DNA of 64,000 bases from an uncultured bacterium (GTDB lineage: Bacteria; Verrucomicrobiota; Kiritimatiellia; CAIKKV01; CAITUY01). The DNA is taken from the NCBI GenBank assembly GCA_903908715.1, contig CAIVSY010000106.1, positions 16,926 through 80,925 on the forward strand, given 5' to 3'. The notes below the pieces were generated by a model. It made no database searches, was not told the origin of the DNA, and saw only the letters and a program-made list of their open reading frames with translations. Below, in pieces: positions 28,208 through 36,852 of the stretch (position 1 is the stretch's first letter; the number at the start of each line of letters is the position of its first letter). Both the position numbers and the translations under genes were made by a program.

Positions 28208-29044
28208 ATGGCACTCCCGGAAACACGGATTACCAGTCTTCAGAACACCCGCGTCAAGGCAGTGGTGGCCTTGCGGCAGCGTTCCACCCGGGATGAACGG
28301 GATGAAATGATCATCGAGGGGTACCGCGAACTCAAGCGCGCACTCGACAACCAGATCCGGCCCAAGGCCCTTTTTCACTGTCGTGAGCTTTTCATGGGTT
28401 CCAATGAACCCGCGCTCATCGAACGGTGCCGTGAAATCGGCACCGAGTTGTTTGAGTGCGCGGCACCGGTCTTCGAGAAGATGTCCTATCGCGACCGCCC
28501 TGAAGGCCTGCTGGCCGTAGCTCCACAGATCCACTTCTCTCTGACAGACCTCACGCTCCCCGCCAATCCCCTGATCGTGGTTGCAGAAGCCATCGAGAAG
28601 CCCGGCAACCTCGGGACTATACTGCGTACATCCGACGCGGCGGGAGTGCATGCCGTGATCGTTTGCGATCGCTGCACCGATATTCACAACCCGAACGTTG
28701 TCCGGGCAAGCATCGGGACCCTTTTCTCACTTCCCGTGGTCGAAGCCTCCACAAGCGATACCCTCTCATGGCTCCGCAAGAATGGCATCCAGGTTCTCGC
28801 GGCAACCCCACACGCCGAACTTGAGTACTACTCAACCAACCTCTCCACAGGCACCGCGATCGTTGTGGGCACGGAACAATACGGCCTTAGCCATGCATGG
28901 ATGGATGCCGCGGATCTGAAAGTCCGGATCCCCATGCTGGGCCAGGCGGATTCACTCAACGTGGCAGCTGCCACAACCATCCTTCTTTTCGAAGCAGTCC
29001 GCCAGCGGCGCACTTCGCCATCCCATACCCCGGCAATGGGCTGA
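28208..29044 (+). CDS. TrmH/SpoU-family RNA 2'-O-methyltransferase
   Basis: The protein has 278 residues. An N-terminal substrate-binding domain (1-110, MIIEGYRELKRAL, CAAPVFEKMS) precedes the knotted SPOUT domain, with IEKPGNLGTILRTSDAAG as motif 1, VVGTEQYGLS as motif 2 and IPMLGQADSLNVAAA as motif 3. It transfers methyl from SAM to a ribose 2'-OH in rRNA or tRNA; the exact nucleotide is not readable. The gene starts 14 bp after the lipoprotein stop and converges with ribE, leaving 23 bp. The Asn in SLNVA and the Arg in ILRTSD are both present, so it should be active. Confidence 0.9.
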   Translation: MALPETRITSLQNTRVKAVVALRQRSTRDERDEMIIEGYRELKRALDNQIRPKALFHCRELFMGSNEPALIERCREIGTELFECAAPVFEKMSYRDRPEGLLAVAPQIHFSLTDLTLPANPLIVVAEAIEKPGNLGTILRTSDAAGVHAVIVCDRCTDIHNPNVVRASIGTLFSLPVVEASTSDTLSWLRKNGIQVLAATPHAELEYYSTNLSTGTAIVVGTEQYGLSHAWMDAADLKVRIPMLGQADSLNVAAATTILLFEAVRQRRTSPSHTPAMG

Positions 29045-29067
29045 CGCGTCGGCGCTGCCGCGGCTCC

Positions 29068-29706
29068 TTAATGGAAACCGGCAGAAGTCAACGCCTCCAG
29101 GGTTACACCGCCACGCGCACTTCCCTGCACGTATCTCATCACATACTTTCCCAGGATATCCGTTTCCAGATTCACATGCCCGCCCTCGCGTAAGTTGTGC
29201 AGGGAGGTGTTTTCCCAAGTGTGCGGGATGAGGTGTACACTGAAGGCTCGAGGGGTCATGCCGGCAATCGTCAGGCTGACCCCGTCAATCGTTATGCTTC
29301 CTTTTTGGACAAGTTGTGACAGCATATCGGGTCCGCTTTCGACTTCAAGAATCCAGTCCGCCCCCCGCAATTTCAGATCCGTCACCCGTCCAACCCCATC
29401 AACATGCCCTGTCACAAAATGACCGCCCAGCCGGTCACTCGCACGCAAGGCACGCTCCAGATTCACCTCAGCACCCACGGAATGCCGGCTCAAAGTTGTC
29501 CGATCGAGTGTCTCGCGCAGGACATCGCACTCGAACTCGCCAGCCGAACACACCGCCACCGTTAGGCACGCACCCTGCACAGCAACGCTCTCCCCCCTCT
29601 CCAGGGGCTCAGTCCATGGGTCATGCCGGATGCAGATCCGCTTGCCGTCACTGCGCGGTTTGACGGCAACCAATCTGCCGACTTTCTGTACCAGTCCCGT
29701 GAACAT
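29068..29706 (-). CDS. ribE: riboflavin synthase (alpha chain)
   Basis: The protein has 212 residues, with two homologous lumazine-binding barrels (1-95 and 96-190). The N-terminus MFTGLVQKVG, GHFVTGHVDG, the second-repeat SLTIAG and SVHLIPHTWENT are classic. It dismutates two 6,7-dimethyl-8-ribityllumazine molecules to riboflavin. Length matches the family. It is the last gene of the rib operon, 6 bp after ribD on the same strand, and converges on the TrmH-type gene. Confidence 0.96.
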   Translation of the reverse strand: MFTGLVQKVGRLVAVKPRSDGKRICIRHDPWTEPLERGESVAVQGACLTVAVCSAGEFECDVLRETLDRTTLSRHSVGAEVNLERALRASDRLGGHFVTGHVDGVGRVTDLKLRGADWILEVESGPDMLSQLVQKGSITIDGVSLTIAGMTPRAFSVHLIPHTWENTSLHNLREGGHVNLETDILGKYVMRYVQGSARGGVTLEALTSAGFH

Positions 29707-29712
29707 CGCAAA

Positions 29713-30831
29713 CTACCTCCTGACTGCATAGCGCAACATAAGATCCCCGCCGGATGGCTTGCATTCCAGCAGGTTAAGCCGTGGCGCTCTCGCAAGACTC
29801 CATCCCGATCCTCCAACGCAAGACACGCCCGATCTTCCCAGGATGAGCGGCGCCGCAAAAAGGATAACCTCATCAACCAGTCTTGCCTTCAACAAAGATT
29901 CCGACAGGATGCCGCCCCCCTCAACCATAACGCGCATGGCGCCCGCATCCGCCAGTTTCTTCAGCAATGCGGGCAGGGAAACGCCGTTTTCCGCCCCGGG
30001 CAGGACCCACACCTGCCCACCCGCAGACTCGTACGCACGACGCCTTTGCCCCGGACATCTGCGGGTCGTGGCAAGAATGGTCTGGCCGTATTCCTGGCCT
30101 TGGAAGACTCTTGCCGAAGGTGAAACATGGCCCCGGCTATCCACGACAATACGGAGGGGCTTCCTGCCACGCGACGGACGTGGCAGCAGGGACGGATCAT
30201 CCGCCATAACCGTTCCGCTTCCCACCAACACTGCATCACATCGAGACCTCAACTCCTGTACCTGCTTCCGCGACGAACTACCGCTGATCCACTTCGAATG
30301 CCCCGAAGCGTCCGCAATCCTTCCGTCCAGCGAAACAGCAAGCTTCAGGATAACCTCAGGGCGACCATACAACATGCGGCGGGTGAACGGACCCACCAAC
30401 AATTCCGCCTCGCGGCGGCAAATCCCCACATCCACCTGAATGCCGGCCGATCGGAGCAAACGAAAACCGCGGCCGGAATGACAGGGATTTGGATCTGTGA
30501 CCGCAGCTACAACCCGACGGATCCCCGCCGCAATGATGGCATCCGTACAGGGGGGCGTGCGACCCCAACTACAGCAGGGCTCAAGGGTCACATACAGCGT
30601 CCCCCCGTGCGCAGCCCTAGCCGCCCGGCGAAGCGCGTACACCTCCGCATGCGGTCCTCCTGCCTTGCGGTGGTACCCCTTTCCAAGAACCCGCCCACTC
30701 TTGACCACAAGAGCACCCACCGGCGGATTCGGACGCGTAAGGCCTTCCCCGAGACGAGCCAAGCGAATGGCCTCTCTCATCCAGAACAGGTCACTGGCTT
30801 GATGCATCGTCGGATTCCCGCCCTTTATCAC
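29713..30831 (-). CDS. ribD: bifunctional riboflavin biosynthesis deaminase/reductase RibD
   Basis: The protein is 372 residues from a GTG at 30831 that overlaps the ftsY stop by GTGA; ATG 30807 (364 residues) is also possible. Residues about 15-155 form the zinc deaminase domain, with HAEVYAL and EPCCSWGRTPPC as ligands. Residues about 160-370 form the reductase, with SLDGRIAD, VGSGTVMADDP and MVEGGGIL. It converts 2,5-diamino-6-ribosylamino-pyrimidinone phosphate through deamination and reduction. It belongs to the riboswitch-controlled operon and is preceded by ftsY and followed by ribE. Confidence 0.95.
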   Translation of the reverse strand: MIKGGNPTMHQASDLFWMREAIRLARLGEGLTRPNPPVGALVVKSGRVLGKGYHRKAGGPHAEVYALRRAARAAHGGTLYVTLEPCCSWGRTPPCTDAIIAAGIRRVVAAVTDPNPCHSGRGFRLLRSAGIQVDVGICRREAELLVGPFTRRMLYGRPEVILKLAVSLDGRIADASGHSKWISGSSSRKQVQELRSRCDAVLVGSGTVMADDPSLLPRPSRGRKPLRIVVDSRGHVSPSARVFQGQEYGQTILATTRRCPGQRRRAYESAGGQVWVLPGAENGVSLPALLKKLADAGAMRVMVEGGGILSESLLKARLVDEVILFAAPLILGRSGVSCVGGSGWSLARAPRLNLLECKPSGGDLMLRYAVRR

Positions 30832-31730
30832 GATTCTGCCGCGCCCTCTCCGAGAAAACCATCCACAAAGGCTGCGGCTGAAAAAGGCTGAATGTCATCC
30901 TCACCCTCACCGAGCCCCACGTAGCGAACGGGCAAATCCAATTCCCGCAGGACACTAAAGACAAAACCTCCCTTGGAGGATCCATCCAGCTTCGAAACCA
31001 CGACTCCCGTAAGGTTCACACATTCCTTGAAAACTCGCGCCTGAGATACCGCGTTATGCCCAAGGGTCGCATCCAGCACAATCCAACATTCATGCGGCGC
31101 ACCCGTCATCGCCTTTTCTGCCGCACGCCGAACCTTCTGCAACTCCTCCATCAGCGGTTGCCTGGTATGCATCCGGCCTGCCGTATCCACAAGAACAACA
31201 TCGGATTTCCTCGCCTGTCCGGCGCGGATCGAATCAAACACAACCGCGGCGGCATCCCCCCCGTGCTGCCCGACAACAGAATCTACGCCCAGACGGTCCG
31301 CCCACGTCTTTAGTTGATGGGATCCTGCAGCACGGAACGTGTCCGCAGCGGCCAGAAGCGGCGCAAACCCGTCTTTCATGAATCGGCGCCCCAGCTTTGC
31401 CGCAGTGGTCGTCTTCCCTGAACCATTCACGCCGGTAATCAGGATCACCGCAGGCCGCGGATGCAGAGCAAGGGAAAATCCCACGTCGGGCGGAAACACA
31501 CTCATCAGCATCGTTCGGATGAACTCCCGCATATCCCCGCGACCCACTCGACGCCGAACCTCCTCCATCCAGTCACCGACCATACGCGGTGCAATGTCAG
31601 CGGCAATCAGTGCGCGCTCCCATTCATCCAACGCCACAGGGTCCGCCTTGGCAAGCCCCGGCATCAAACGGACAAAACCGCCGGCAATGCGGTCGCGCGT
31701 CTTGGCCAGCGCCTGGATCCACGACTTCAC
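30828..31730 (-). CDS. ftsY: signal recognition particle receptor FtsY
   Basis: The protein has 300 residues and is essentially only the NG GTPase region. The N four-helix bundle is at 1-85, the P-loop is TGVNGSGKTTT at about 99-109, DTFRAA at about 130 is the insertion motif, and VLVDTAGRMH and SKLDGSSKGG complete the GTPase. It docks SRP-ribosome complexes at the membrane. The acidic A domain is missing, as in many non-proteobacterial FtsY proteins. It overlaps nusB by four bases upstream and ribD downstream, which makes a tight coupled cluster. Confidence 0.95.
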   Translation of the reverse strand: MKSWIQALAKTRDRIAGGFVRLMPGLAKADPVALDEWERALIAADIAPRMVGDWMEEVRRRVGRGDMREFIRTMLMSVFPPDVGFSLALHPRPAVILITGVNGSGKTTTAAKLGRRFMKDGFAPLLAAADTFRAAGSHQLKTWADRLGVDSVVGQHGGDAAAVVFDSIRAGQARKSDVVLVDTAGRMHTRQPLMEELQKVRRAAEKAMTGAPHECWIVLDATLGHNAVSQARVFKECVNLTGVVVSKLDGSSKGGFVFSVLRELDLPVRYVGLGEGEDDIQPFSAAAFVDGFLGEGAAES

Positions 31731-32185
31731 TGCGTTTCCCCAAGCCCGGCCCGCGGGCCCTGACTCTTCCTGCCGCCCAGCCCAAGCTCTTTGCGAACTC
31801 GATCCAGAATTCCATTCACAAAACGTGGAGAGCCCACGTCGCCCATACCCTTTGCGATCTCCACCGCTTCATTGATGGACACCGCAGGCGGGATTTCGGG
31901 CTTGCACAGCATCTCAAACACCGCAACCCGGAGAATATTCCGATCCACACCCGCCATCCGGGCCAGTTGCCAGTTCTGCGCCGATTTCTGGATGACCTCG
32001 TCAATCCGCGATCGGTTACCCATAACTCCTTGAACAATCTCCTCCACGAATGCACGGGACTTGGGCTTTGCCTCGGCCCGCTCGGACCAGAATGCCCTGA
32101 AGGCCGCGTCCAGCTCGCCTGGATTGTAATCCAGTTGGAACAGCAATTGAACCGCCCACTCCCTGGCGTCCCGTCGCGAACCCAT
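31727..32185 (-). CDS. nusB: transcription antitermination factor NusB
   Basis: The protein has 152 residues from ATG 32185, where conserved MGSRRDAREWAVQLLFQLDY begins; longer in-frame starts overlap ribH. Helical NusB features include IDEVIQKSAQNWQLARMAGVDRNILRVAVFEML and PAVSINEAVEIAKGMG with the C-terminal RFVNGILDRV. It binds boxA RNA with NusE in rRNA antitermination. A C-terminal low-complexity tail after GLGG is extra. It sits between ribH (4 bp) and ftsY (4-base overlap) on the minus strand, a combination seen around ribH in many bacteria. Confidence 0.95.
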   Translation of the reverse strand: MGSRRDAREWAVQLLFQLDYNPGELDAAFRAFWSERAEAKPKSRAFVEEIVQGVMGNRSRIDEVIQKSAQNWQLARMAGVDRNILRVAVFEMLCKPEIPPAVSINEAVEIAKGMGDVGSPRFVNGILDRVRKELGLGGRKSQGPRAGLGETQ

Positions 32186-32189
32186 GTTC

Positions 32190-32663
32190 CTACGCTCCCA
32201 TCTGTTGATAGAGGTTGGCCATCTCAATGGCGGCAAGGGCTCCACTCCACCCCTTGTTTCCCGCCTTCGTCCCACATCGCTCAATCGCTTGCTCAATGTT
32301 GTCGGCACAGACAACTGCATTAATGACGGGAATATGGCTCTCCTGGGCGATCCCCGCCAGGGAGCGGGAGACTTGCGAGTTGATCAGATCGGCATGCGGC
32401 GTGGCACCCTGAATGACAACCCCGAGCGCGATCACCGCATCGATGCGGCCCTTCACCGCCAGTTTCTGCACGACCATCGGGATTTCGTTCGCACCCGGAA
32501 CCCAGGCAAGAACCACATCCTTTTCGGCCACACCATGCCGCACCAGGCAATCAACGGACCCGGAAACAAGCTCCTTGGTAAACAGGTCATTGAACCGACT
32601 CACCACAATGCCAATCCTCAATCCTTTTCCAACCAGGCCACCCGACAGCTCCTTCATACTCAT
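32190..32663 (-). CDS. ribH: 6,7-dimethyl-8-ribityllumazine synthase RibH
   Basis: The protein has 157 residues. The motifs IGIVVSRFND, WVPGANEIP, ALGVVIQGATPHADLI and NKGWSGALAAIEM identify lumazine synthase. It condenses the RibD product, after dephosphorylation, with 3,4-dihydroxybutanone phosphate. It lies 37 bp after ribBA and 4 bp before nusB. Length is normal. The catalytic His of the GATPHAD region is present. Confidence 0.96.
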   Translation of the reverse strand: MSMKELSGGLVGKGLRIGIVVSRFNDLFTKELVSGSVDCLVRHGVAEKDVVLAWVPGANEIPMVVQKLAVKGRIDAVIALGVVIQGATPHADLINSQVSRSLAGIAQESHIPVINAVVCADNIEQAIERCGTKAGNKGWSGALAAIEMANLYQQMGA

Positions 32664-32700
32664 AGTCTCCTCCTTGTCGTCCTATCGTATTCCAATACTC

Positions 32701-33933
32701 CTACAGCCAATGTCCCATTTTCCTGCGCTTGGTCTCGAGATACCTCTTGCTGTGCTCCGTTGCAGGCAGTACCAACGGGATTCGCTTGACGATTTTCAAC
32801 CCGTGCGCCTGAAGCCCCACTAGTTTGCTCGGGTTGTTCGTGATGAGCCGGAGATGCCGCAAACCAAGAGAGGAAAGAATCTGGGCGCCAACACCGTAAT
32901 CCCGCAGATCCGGCTGAAAACCCAGCTTTTCATTTGCTTCAACCGTATCCAGCCCCTTCTCCTGCAAGGCATAAGCATGAATCTTGTTCGCCAGCCCGAT
33001 CCCCCGCCCTTCCTGCCGCATGTATAAGACAACCCCCACACCCTCGCGCGCCACCATCTTCATGGCCTCCGCCAGCTGGGAGCCGCAATCGCAACGCATG
33101 GATCCGAACACATCACCAGTAAGACACTCGCTATGAACCCTCACAAGCGGCGCCTTCGCCTTTCGCAAATCGCCCATCACCAGCGCAACGTGCAGTTGAT
33201 CATCCACAACAGAACGGTAGAGGTGCAATTTGAACATCCCCGCATGGGTCGGCATGTCAACCTTCCGGACAAACTCGACGAGTTTCTCCCTGAAGCGCCG
33301 GTATGCGATCAGGTTCTCCACGGAGGTGATCTTGAGCTTGTGCCGGGACGCAAAAGCGAGCAACTCGGGCAACCTCGCCATGCTCCCATCGTCCCGCAGG
33401 ATCTCGCAAATCACACCGGCGGGCTTGCGGCCCGCCATCCGGGCAAGATCGACAGCCGCCTCGGTATGGCCGGCTCGGCGCAATACCCCGCCATCCTTGG
33501 CCTGCAATGGGAATACATGCCCGGGGCTGACCAAGTCCCTGCGCTCTGTAGCACCATCAACCAGCAACCGGATTGTCCTGGCCCTATCGTGCGCACTGAT
33601 ACCGGTCGTAATGCCATGCCGGGCATCCACCGATTCCATAAAGGCTGTACCAAAGGAATCACCTTCCCCCCGGGTATTCATCCGGTGAATCGATAAGTCG
33701 TTCAGACGGTCCGCACTCATTGCCACGCAGATCAAACCCCGCCCATATCGGGCCATGAAGTTGATCGCCTTGTCGCTCACGCGGTCCGCGGCCATAACGA
33801 GATCCCCCTCATTTTCCCGGTTCTCGTCATCCGCAATAACAACAAGTTCCCCCGCACGGATCGCCGCAATCACATCCTCGACCGGCGAAAAGATATCCAG
33901 ACGGGTTTTCCTGCCTGACGTTTTCATCTTCAT
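32701..33933 (-). CDS. ribBA: bifunctional DHBP synthase / GTP cyclohydrolase II
   Basis: The protein has 410 residues from ATG 33933, or 408 from ATG 33927, where AAGGA sits at a better distance. Residues about 15-205 form DHBP synthase (DDENRENEGDLV, SVDARHGITTGIS) and 210-405 form GTP cyclohydrolase II, whose zinc site is the Cys set in SECLTGD...RCDCGSQ and whose active site includes RQEGRGIGL. It supplies both precursors of riboflavin. It heads the rib operon. The start lies 10-20 bp below the U-run of the riboswitch terminator, so the FMN riboswitch controls whether transcripts reach it. Confidence 0.95.
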   Translation of the reverse strand: MKMKTSGRKTRLDIFSPVEDVIAAIRAGELVVIADDENRENEGDLVMAADRVSDKAINFMARYGRGLICVAMSADRLNDLSIHRMNTRGEGDSFGTAFMESVDARHGITTGISAHDRARTIRLLVDGATERRDLVSPGHVFPLQAKDGGVLRRAGHTEAAVDLARMAGRKPAGVICEILRDDGSMARLPELLAFASRHKLKITSVENLIAYRRFREKLVEFVRKVDMPTHAGMFKLHLYRSVVDDQLHVALVMGDLRKAKAPLVRVHSECLTGDVFGSMRCDCGSQLAEAMKMVAREGVGVVLYMRQEGRGIGLANKIHAYALQEKGLDTVEANEKLGFQPDLRDYGVGAQILSSLGLRHLRLITNNPSKLVGLQAHGLKIVKRIPLVLPATEHSKRYLETKRRKMGHWL

Positions 33934-33943
33934 CCTTGCCACC

Positions 33944-33970
33944 AAAAAAAAACCGAAGCAAACGCTTCGG
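33944..33970 (-). terminator. intrinsic terminator of the FMN riboswitch
   Basis: On the minus strand the perfect stem CCGAAGC/GCTTCGG (33964-33970 with 33953-33959) with a four-base loop is followed by nine Us (33944-33952). It is about 30 bp downstream of the aptamer and just before the ribBA start. This fits transcriptional attenuation. Confidence 0.88.
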
Positions 33971-33999
33971 GTTGACGCAACGGGTATAGAACCCATCGC

Positions 34000-34151
34000 T
34001 TGTCTCCTCCCATCCAGACTCAGAAGCCATCCAGCTTCATTACTGTCGGCCATGGAATTTCACCATGTCTGTTCCTATAAGAGGAACTCGCGGGCTTTAA
34101 CCGCCGGTTGGGAATTTCTGCCATGGGCAGAGCACCCGGTCCCGAAGACAA
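34000..34151 (-). promoter_or_regulatory. FMN riboswitch (RFN element) of the rib operon
   Basis: A 152-nt aptamer reads on the minus strand. The outer stem TTGTCTTC (34144-34151) pairs with GGAGACAA (34000-34007). Between them the invariant RFN boxes occur: AAATTCCCAACCGGCGG, AAAGCCCGCGAG, GGTGAAATTCCA, GGCCGACAGT and GTCTGGATGGGAG. A small extra hairpin (GAAGC/GCTTC) sits in the variable arm. With FMN bound the downstream terminator should form and stop the ribBA-ribH-nusB-ftsY-ribD-ribE transcript. Its promoter should lie between 34152 and the GT9 stop, but no convincing one is seen. Confidence 0.95.
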
Positions 34152-34225
34152 TCTCTAGAATCCAGCATTTCCAACGGCATTTCTCCGCCGCTGGTGATCA
34201 AAAATACCGCATCGGCCCGGCAATA

Positions 34226-35227
34226 TCAATAGGATTCCCCTCCATATCCATATCCGCTCAATTGTCCATGCTCGCGAGCCCCGCACAGGAGATTCTGAAG
34301 CGCCTGTAGCACCTCGGATACCTCCAGGGTGGGCACACCGTCTGCGCATTCATGTCGACGAAGAACATGTACGTGTCTTCCGCGGGGCGCCCAGATGGCC
34401 GGGTCCGTCCCTCCAAACAGGCCGATTACGGGTATACCGAGCGCGGCCGCCAGATGAGTGACACCAGAATCATTTCCGACATAGGCGGCACACGCGCCAA
34501 GGAAACCCGCTAAGTCGGTTATGTCAATTCCCTTCAACACCGGAGTATCACACCTCAAGGACTGCAGAACCGGCTCTGCATCCGATTCCGCCTCCCCAAG
34601 AACCAGTATAGGTTGCCCCAAGCCGGACTCCCTCACTCGCGTGGACAGTTCAGCAAACTTCCTCAACGGCCAGTTCTTTCTCCTGGAACCGCTTCCGGGA
34701 TGCATGGCGATAACCCGTCGGCCCAGATTCTCAACCATTCGTCGCCCGACCAGCACCCTATCAGCGTGCAGGGACAGATGCGGAAAGGCACACGTGGGTG
34801 TGCCATCCTGATTGGATCCCGCGGCACCTTCCAGTATTCCCATGAAATAGTCTGCCGCATGGCCAACATCGACAATTGGGGAACGGTACAGGATGCTCCT
34901 GATTCCTGCCCTCTCCAGTCTTCGCCGGAAGAGCCCGTCCTCATCCGGGATAAACGTAACAACCAGGTTAAACGAGCTGAGCCATTCGGCACACGCAAGT
35001 CCATCCTGTTGGTCCGGGGCAAACCACTCGGCTACATCAGCCGAATCCAGCGACACGAACTCATCTGCCAGATCACCTGCAAGAATCAACTTCCCCTGCG
35101 GCAGGTAGCCCGCATAACACACATGGGCATTCGGCCAGCGTGAACGAATCCCGGCAAACACCGGAAGGGTAAGAATCAAGTCTCCCAGCGCTCCACCCCG
35201 GCATAACAGTATCCGCTGCACACTCAC
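34226..35227 (-). CDS. glycosyltransferase family 9 (heptosyltransferase-like)
   Basis: The protein has 333 residues. The N-terminal ILLCRGGALGDLILTLPVFAGIR matches the nucleotide-sugar transferase start of GT9, HPGSGSRRKNWPL is the donor-binding motif, and GNDSGVTHLAAALGIPVIGLFGGTDP is the signature near the end. GT9 enzymes add ADP-heptose or a similar sugar to the lipid A core. It starts 6 bp after the EEP stop in the same direction, and the FMN riboswitch lies downstream. LpxA in the window supports LPS synthesis in this organism. Confidence 0.9.
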   Translation of the reverse strand: MSVQRILLCRGGALGDLILTLPVFAGIRSRWPNAHVCYAGYLPQGKLILAGDLADEFVSLDSADVAEWFAPDQQDGLACAEWLSSFNLVVTFIPDEDGLFRRRLERAGIRSILYRSPIVDVGHAADYFMGILEGAAGSNQDGTPTCAFPHLSLHADRVLVGRRMVENLGRRVIAMHPGSGSRRKNWPLRKFAELSTRVRESGLGQPILVLGEAESDAEPVLQSLRCDTPVLKGIDITDLAGFLGACAAYVGNDSGVTHLAAALGIPVIGLFGGTDPAIWAPRGRHVHVLRRHECADGVPTLEVSEVLQALQNLLCGAREHGQLSGYGYGGESY

Positions 35228-35232
35228 GGGAC

Positions 35233-36000
35233 TCAGGAAACGGCAGGCTTGTTGGTCGCATCCTCCCCATCAATTTCAAAGTCACAAATCAATGGCAGAT
35301 GGTCGCTATGCGTGACACAGGGGGCTTCAAAATGAGTTACCCTTACGCCGGGACTGTGGAGAATGAAATCCAGTTCCCGCTTCGGCGCCCAACTTGGATA
35401 GGTTGAGACACCCTGCTGGTTCGCGCTGCGAAGCCCGGTCGCCGCCAGGAATAGCTCGATTTCAGGATCACCCCAGAATACATTGAAATCTCCGGCAACC
35501 AGATAGGGCTTGCGTACATCCCGCACCAGTGAATACAGATCGCACAACTGGTGCTGACGGTGACGGAAACGGATCGACAGATGGACAAGGAAGACCGTGA
35601 GTTTCTGCAATTCAAGCTGGATCACCAGTCGCTTGATACCATGGTCAAAGTACAGGAACCTTTCTTCATGAATAACATCACTGCTTAAAAAGGCATTCAT
35701 CTGCTTGTTCGCTACAGGGAAGTACCGCACCCAGGAACGATCCCCATACTTTGTGCTGAACGAATGATAATGCCCCAGTGACGTGGCAATGTATTCCGCC
35801 TGATTGATCCACCCGGACCGGAAGGATCCGCCATCCACTTCCACCAACCCCACAATATCCGGCTTCACCTCACCGATAAATGCAGTGACCTGATCCAGAA
35901 CCTGATGTGTTCGCTTGAGGTAACCACTTCCGGGAAAAGGCATGTGGAAACGCCGCCCGATCCCTGCGCAGTAACGGACATTATACAGTAAAAACCGCAT
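35233..36000 (-). CDS. endonuclease/exonuclease/phosphatase family protein
   Basis: The protein has 255 residues from ATG 36000; the frame continues open upstream, but that extension is antisense to pyrF and unrelated. Motifs of the EEP fold are RFLLYNVRYC, DIVGLVEVD, VHLSIRFRHRQ, LVAGDFNVFWGDP, LDFILHSPGV and THSDHLPLICDFEI, giving the Asn, Glu, Asp/Asn and His needed for metal-dependent phosphodiester cleavage. Targets in this family vary from DNA to sphingolipid and inositol phosphates; none can be assigned. It is close upstream of GT9 (5 bp), so the pair is probably one transcript, and divergent from pyrF. A weak or absent Shine-Dalgarno makes the start uncertain. Confidence 0.85.
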   Translation of the reverse strand: MRFLLYNVRYCAGIGRRFHMPFPGSGYLKRTHQVLDQVTAFIGEVKPDIVGLVEVDGGSFRSGWINQAEYIATSLGHYHSFSTKYGDRSWVRYFPVANKQMNAFLSSDVIHEERFLYFDHGIKRLVIQLELQKLTVFLVHLSIRFRHRQHQLCDLYSLVRDVRKPYLVAGDFNVFWGDPEIELFLAATGLRSANQQGVSTYPSWAPKRELDFILHSPGVRVTHFEAPCVTHSDHLPLICDFEIDGEDATNKPAVS

Positions 36001-36123
36001 GCCGGATTTATAAATCAAGAGCCGCGTAACGACAACCTGCAAATCGGCACCATATTTCTCTAGAAATCGCGGCATCGCTCGGCTAATTTGCTGCCTATCC
36101 GTAGCATCTGATAAGGCATCCAT

Positions 36124-36843
36124 ATGAAACCTGAAGTCATCCTTGCACTCGACGTGCCAAACTCGGCCGCAGTCCCCCCTATACTGGCAAAGCTGCCTCC
36201 ACAGCTGATGTGGATGAAAATTGGCCTGGAGCTCTTTACCGCGTCCGGCCCCGACATCGTCCGCACCCTTTCGCAGGACAAAAGGAATATCTTCCTGGAC
36301 CTCAAGCTCCATGACATACCCAGAACGGTGGCCAATGCCGTCTCCGTGGCCGGCACACTCGGGGTCTCCCTGATGACCGTTCATGCCATTGGGGGTAAAG
36401 CAATGCTGGAGGCTGCCGCCGATGCCGCAAAGAGCTTCGGCCCGAACCGACCCCGCCTGGTCGCAGTCACCACCCTTACCAGCCTGAACCAACAGGATTT
36501 CACCGACCTTGGGATCGGCCGATCCATGACGGATCAAGCTCTGAAGTTGACAGAACTGGCTCTCCAGGCAGGGATAGATGGCGTGGTAACTTCTGTGCTG
36601 GAAGCCGCGGCCCTGCGCAAGGCGTTCGGGCCAGAACCGATACTCGTCACGCCAGGAATCCGGCCCGCCGGTTCGGCTGTCGGTGACCAGAAGCGGGTCG
36701 CAACCCCGGCTGGGGCTGTGGAAGCCGGAGCAAGCTACCTGGTCGTCGGCCGACCCATCATGGAGGCTGCCGACCCGGCACAGGCAACCCGGGACATCCA
36801 GGCTGAGATTTCCCAGGCTTGGAACAAGCTGAAAACCGCATGA
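36124..36843 (+). CDS. pyrF: orotidine 5'-phosphate decarboxylase
   Basis: The protein has 239 residues. VILALDVP, the catalytic FLDLKLHDIPRTV, and VTPGIRPAG and VVGRPIMEAADP for phosphate binding are all present. It forms UMP from OMP. AAGG is just upstream of the ATG. It is divergent from the EEP gene across a 123-bp gap and is followed by the DEDDh exonuclease 9 bp later. Confidence 0.96.
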   Translation: MKPEVILALDVPNSAAVPPILAKLPPQLMWMKIGLELFTASGPDIVRTLSQDKRNIFLDLKLHDIPRTVANAVSVAGTLGVSLMTVHAIGGKAMLEAAADAAKSFGPNRPRLVAVTTLTSLNQQDFTDLGIGRSMTDQALKLTELALQAGIDGVVTSVLEAAALRKAFGPEPILVTPGIRPAGSAVGDQKRVATPAGAVEAGASYLVVGRPIMEAADPAQATRDIQAEISQAWNKLKTA

Positions 36844-36852
36844 GGGGCATCG

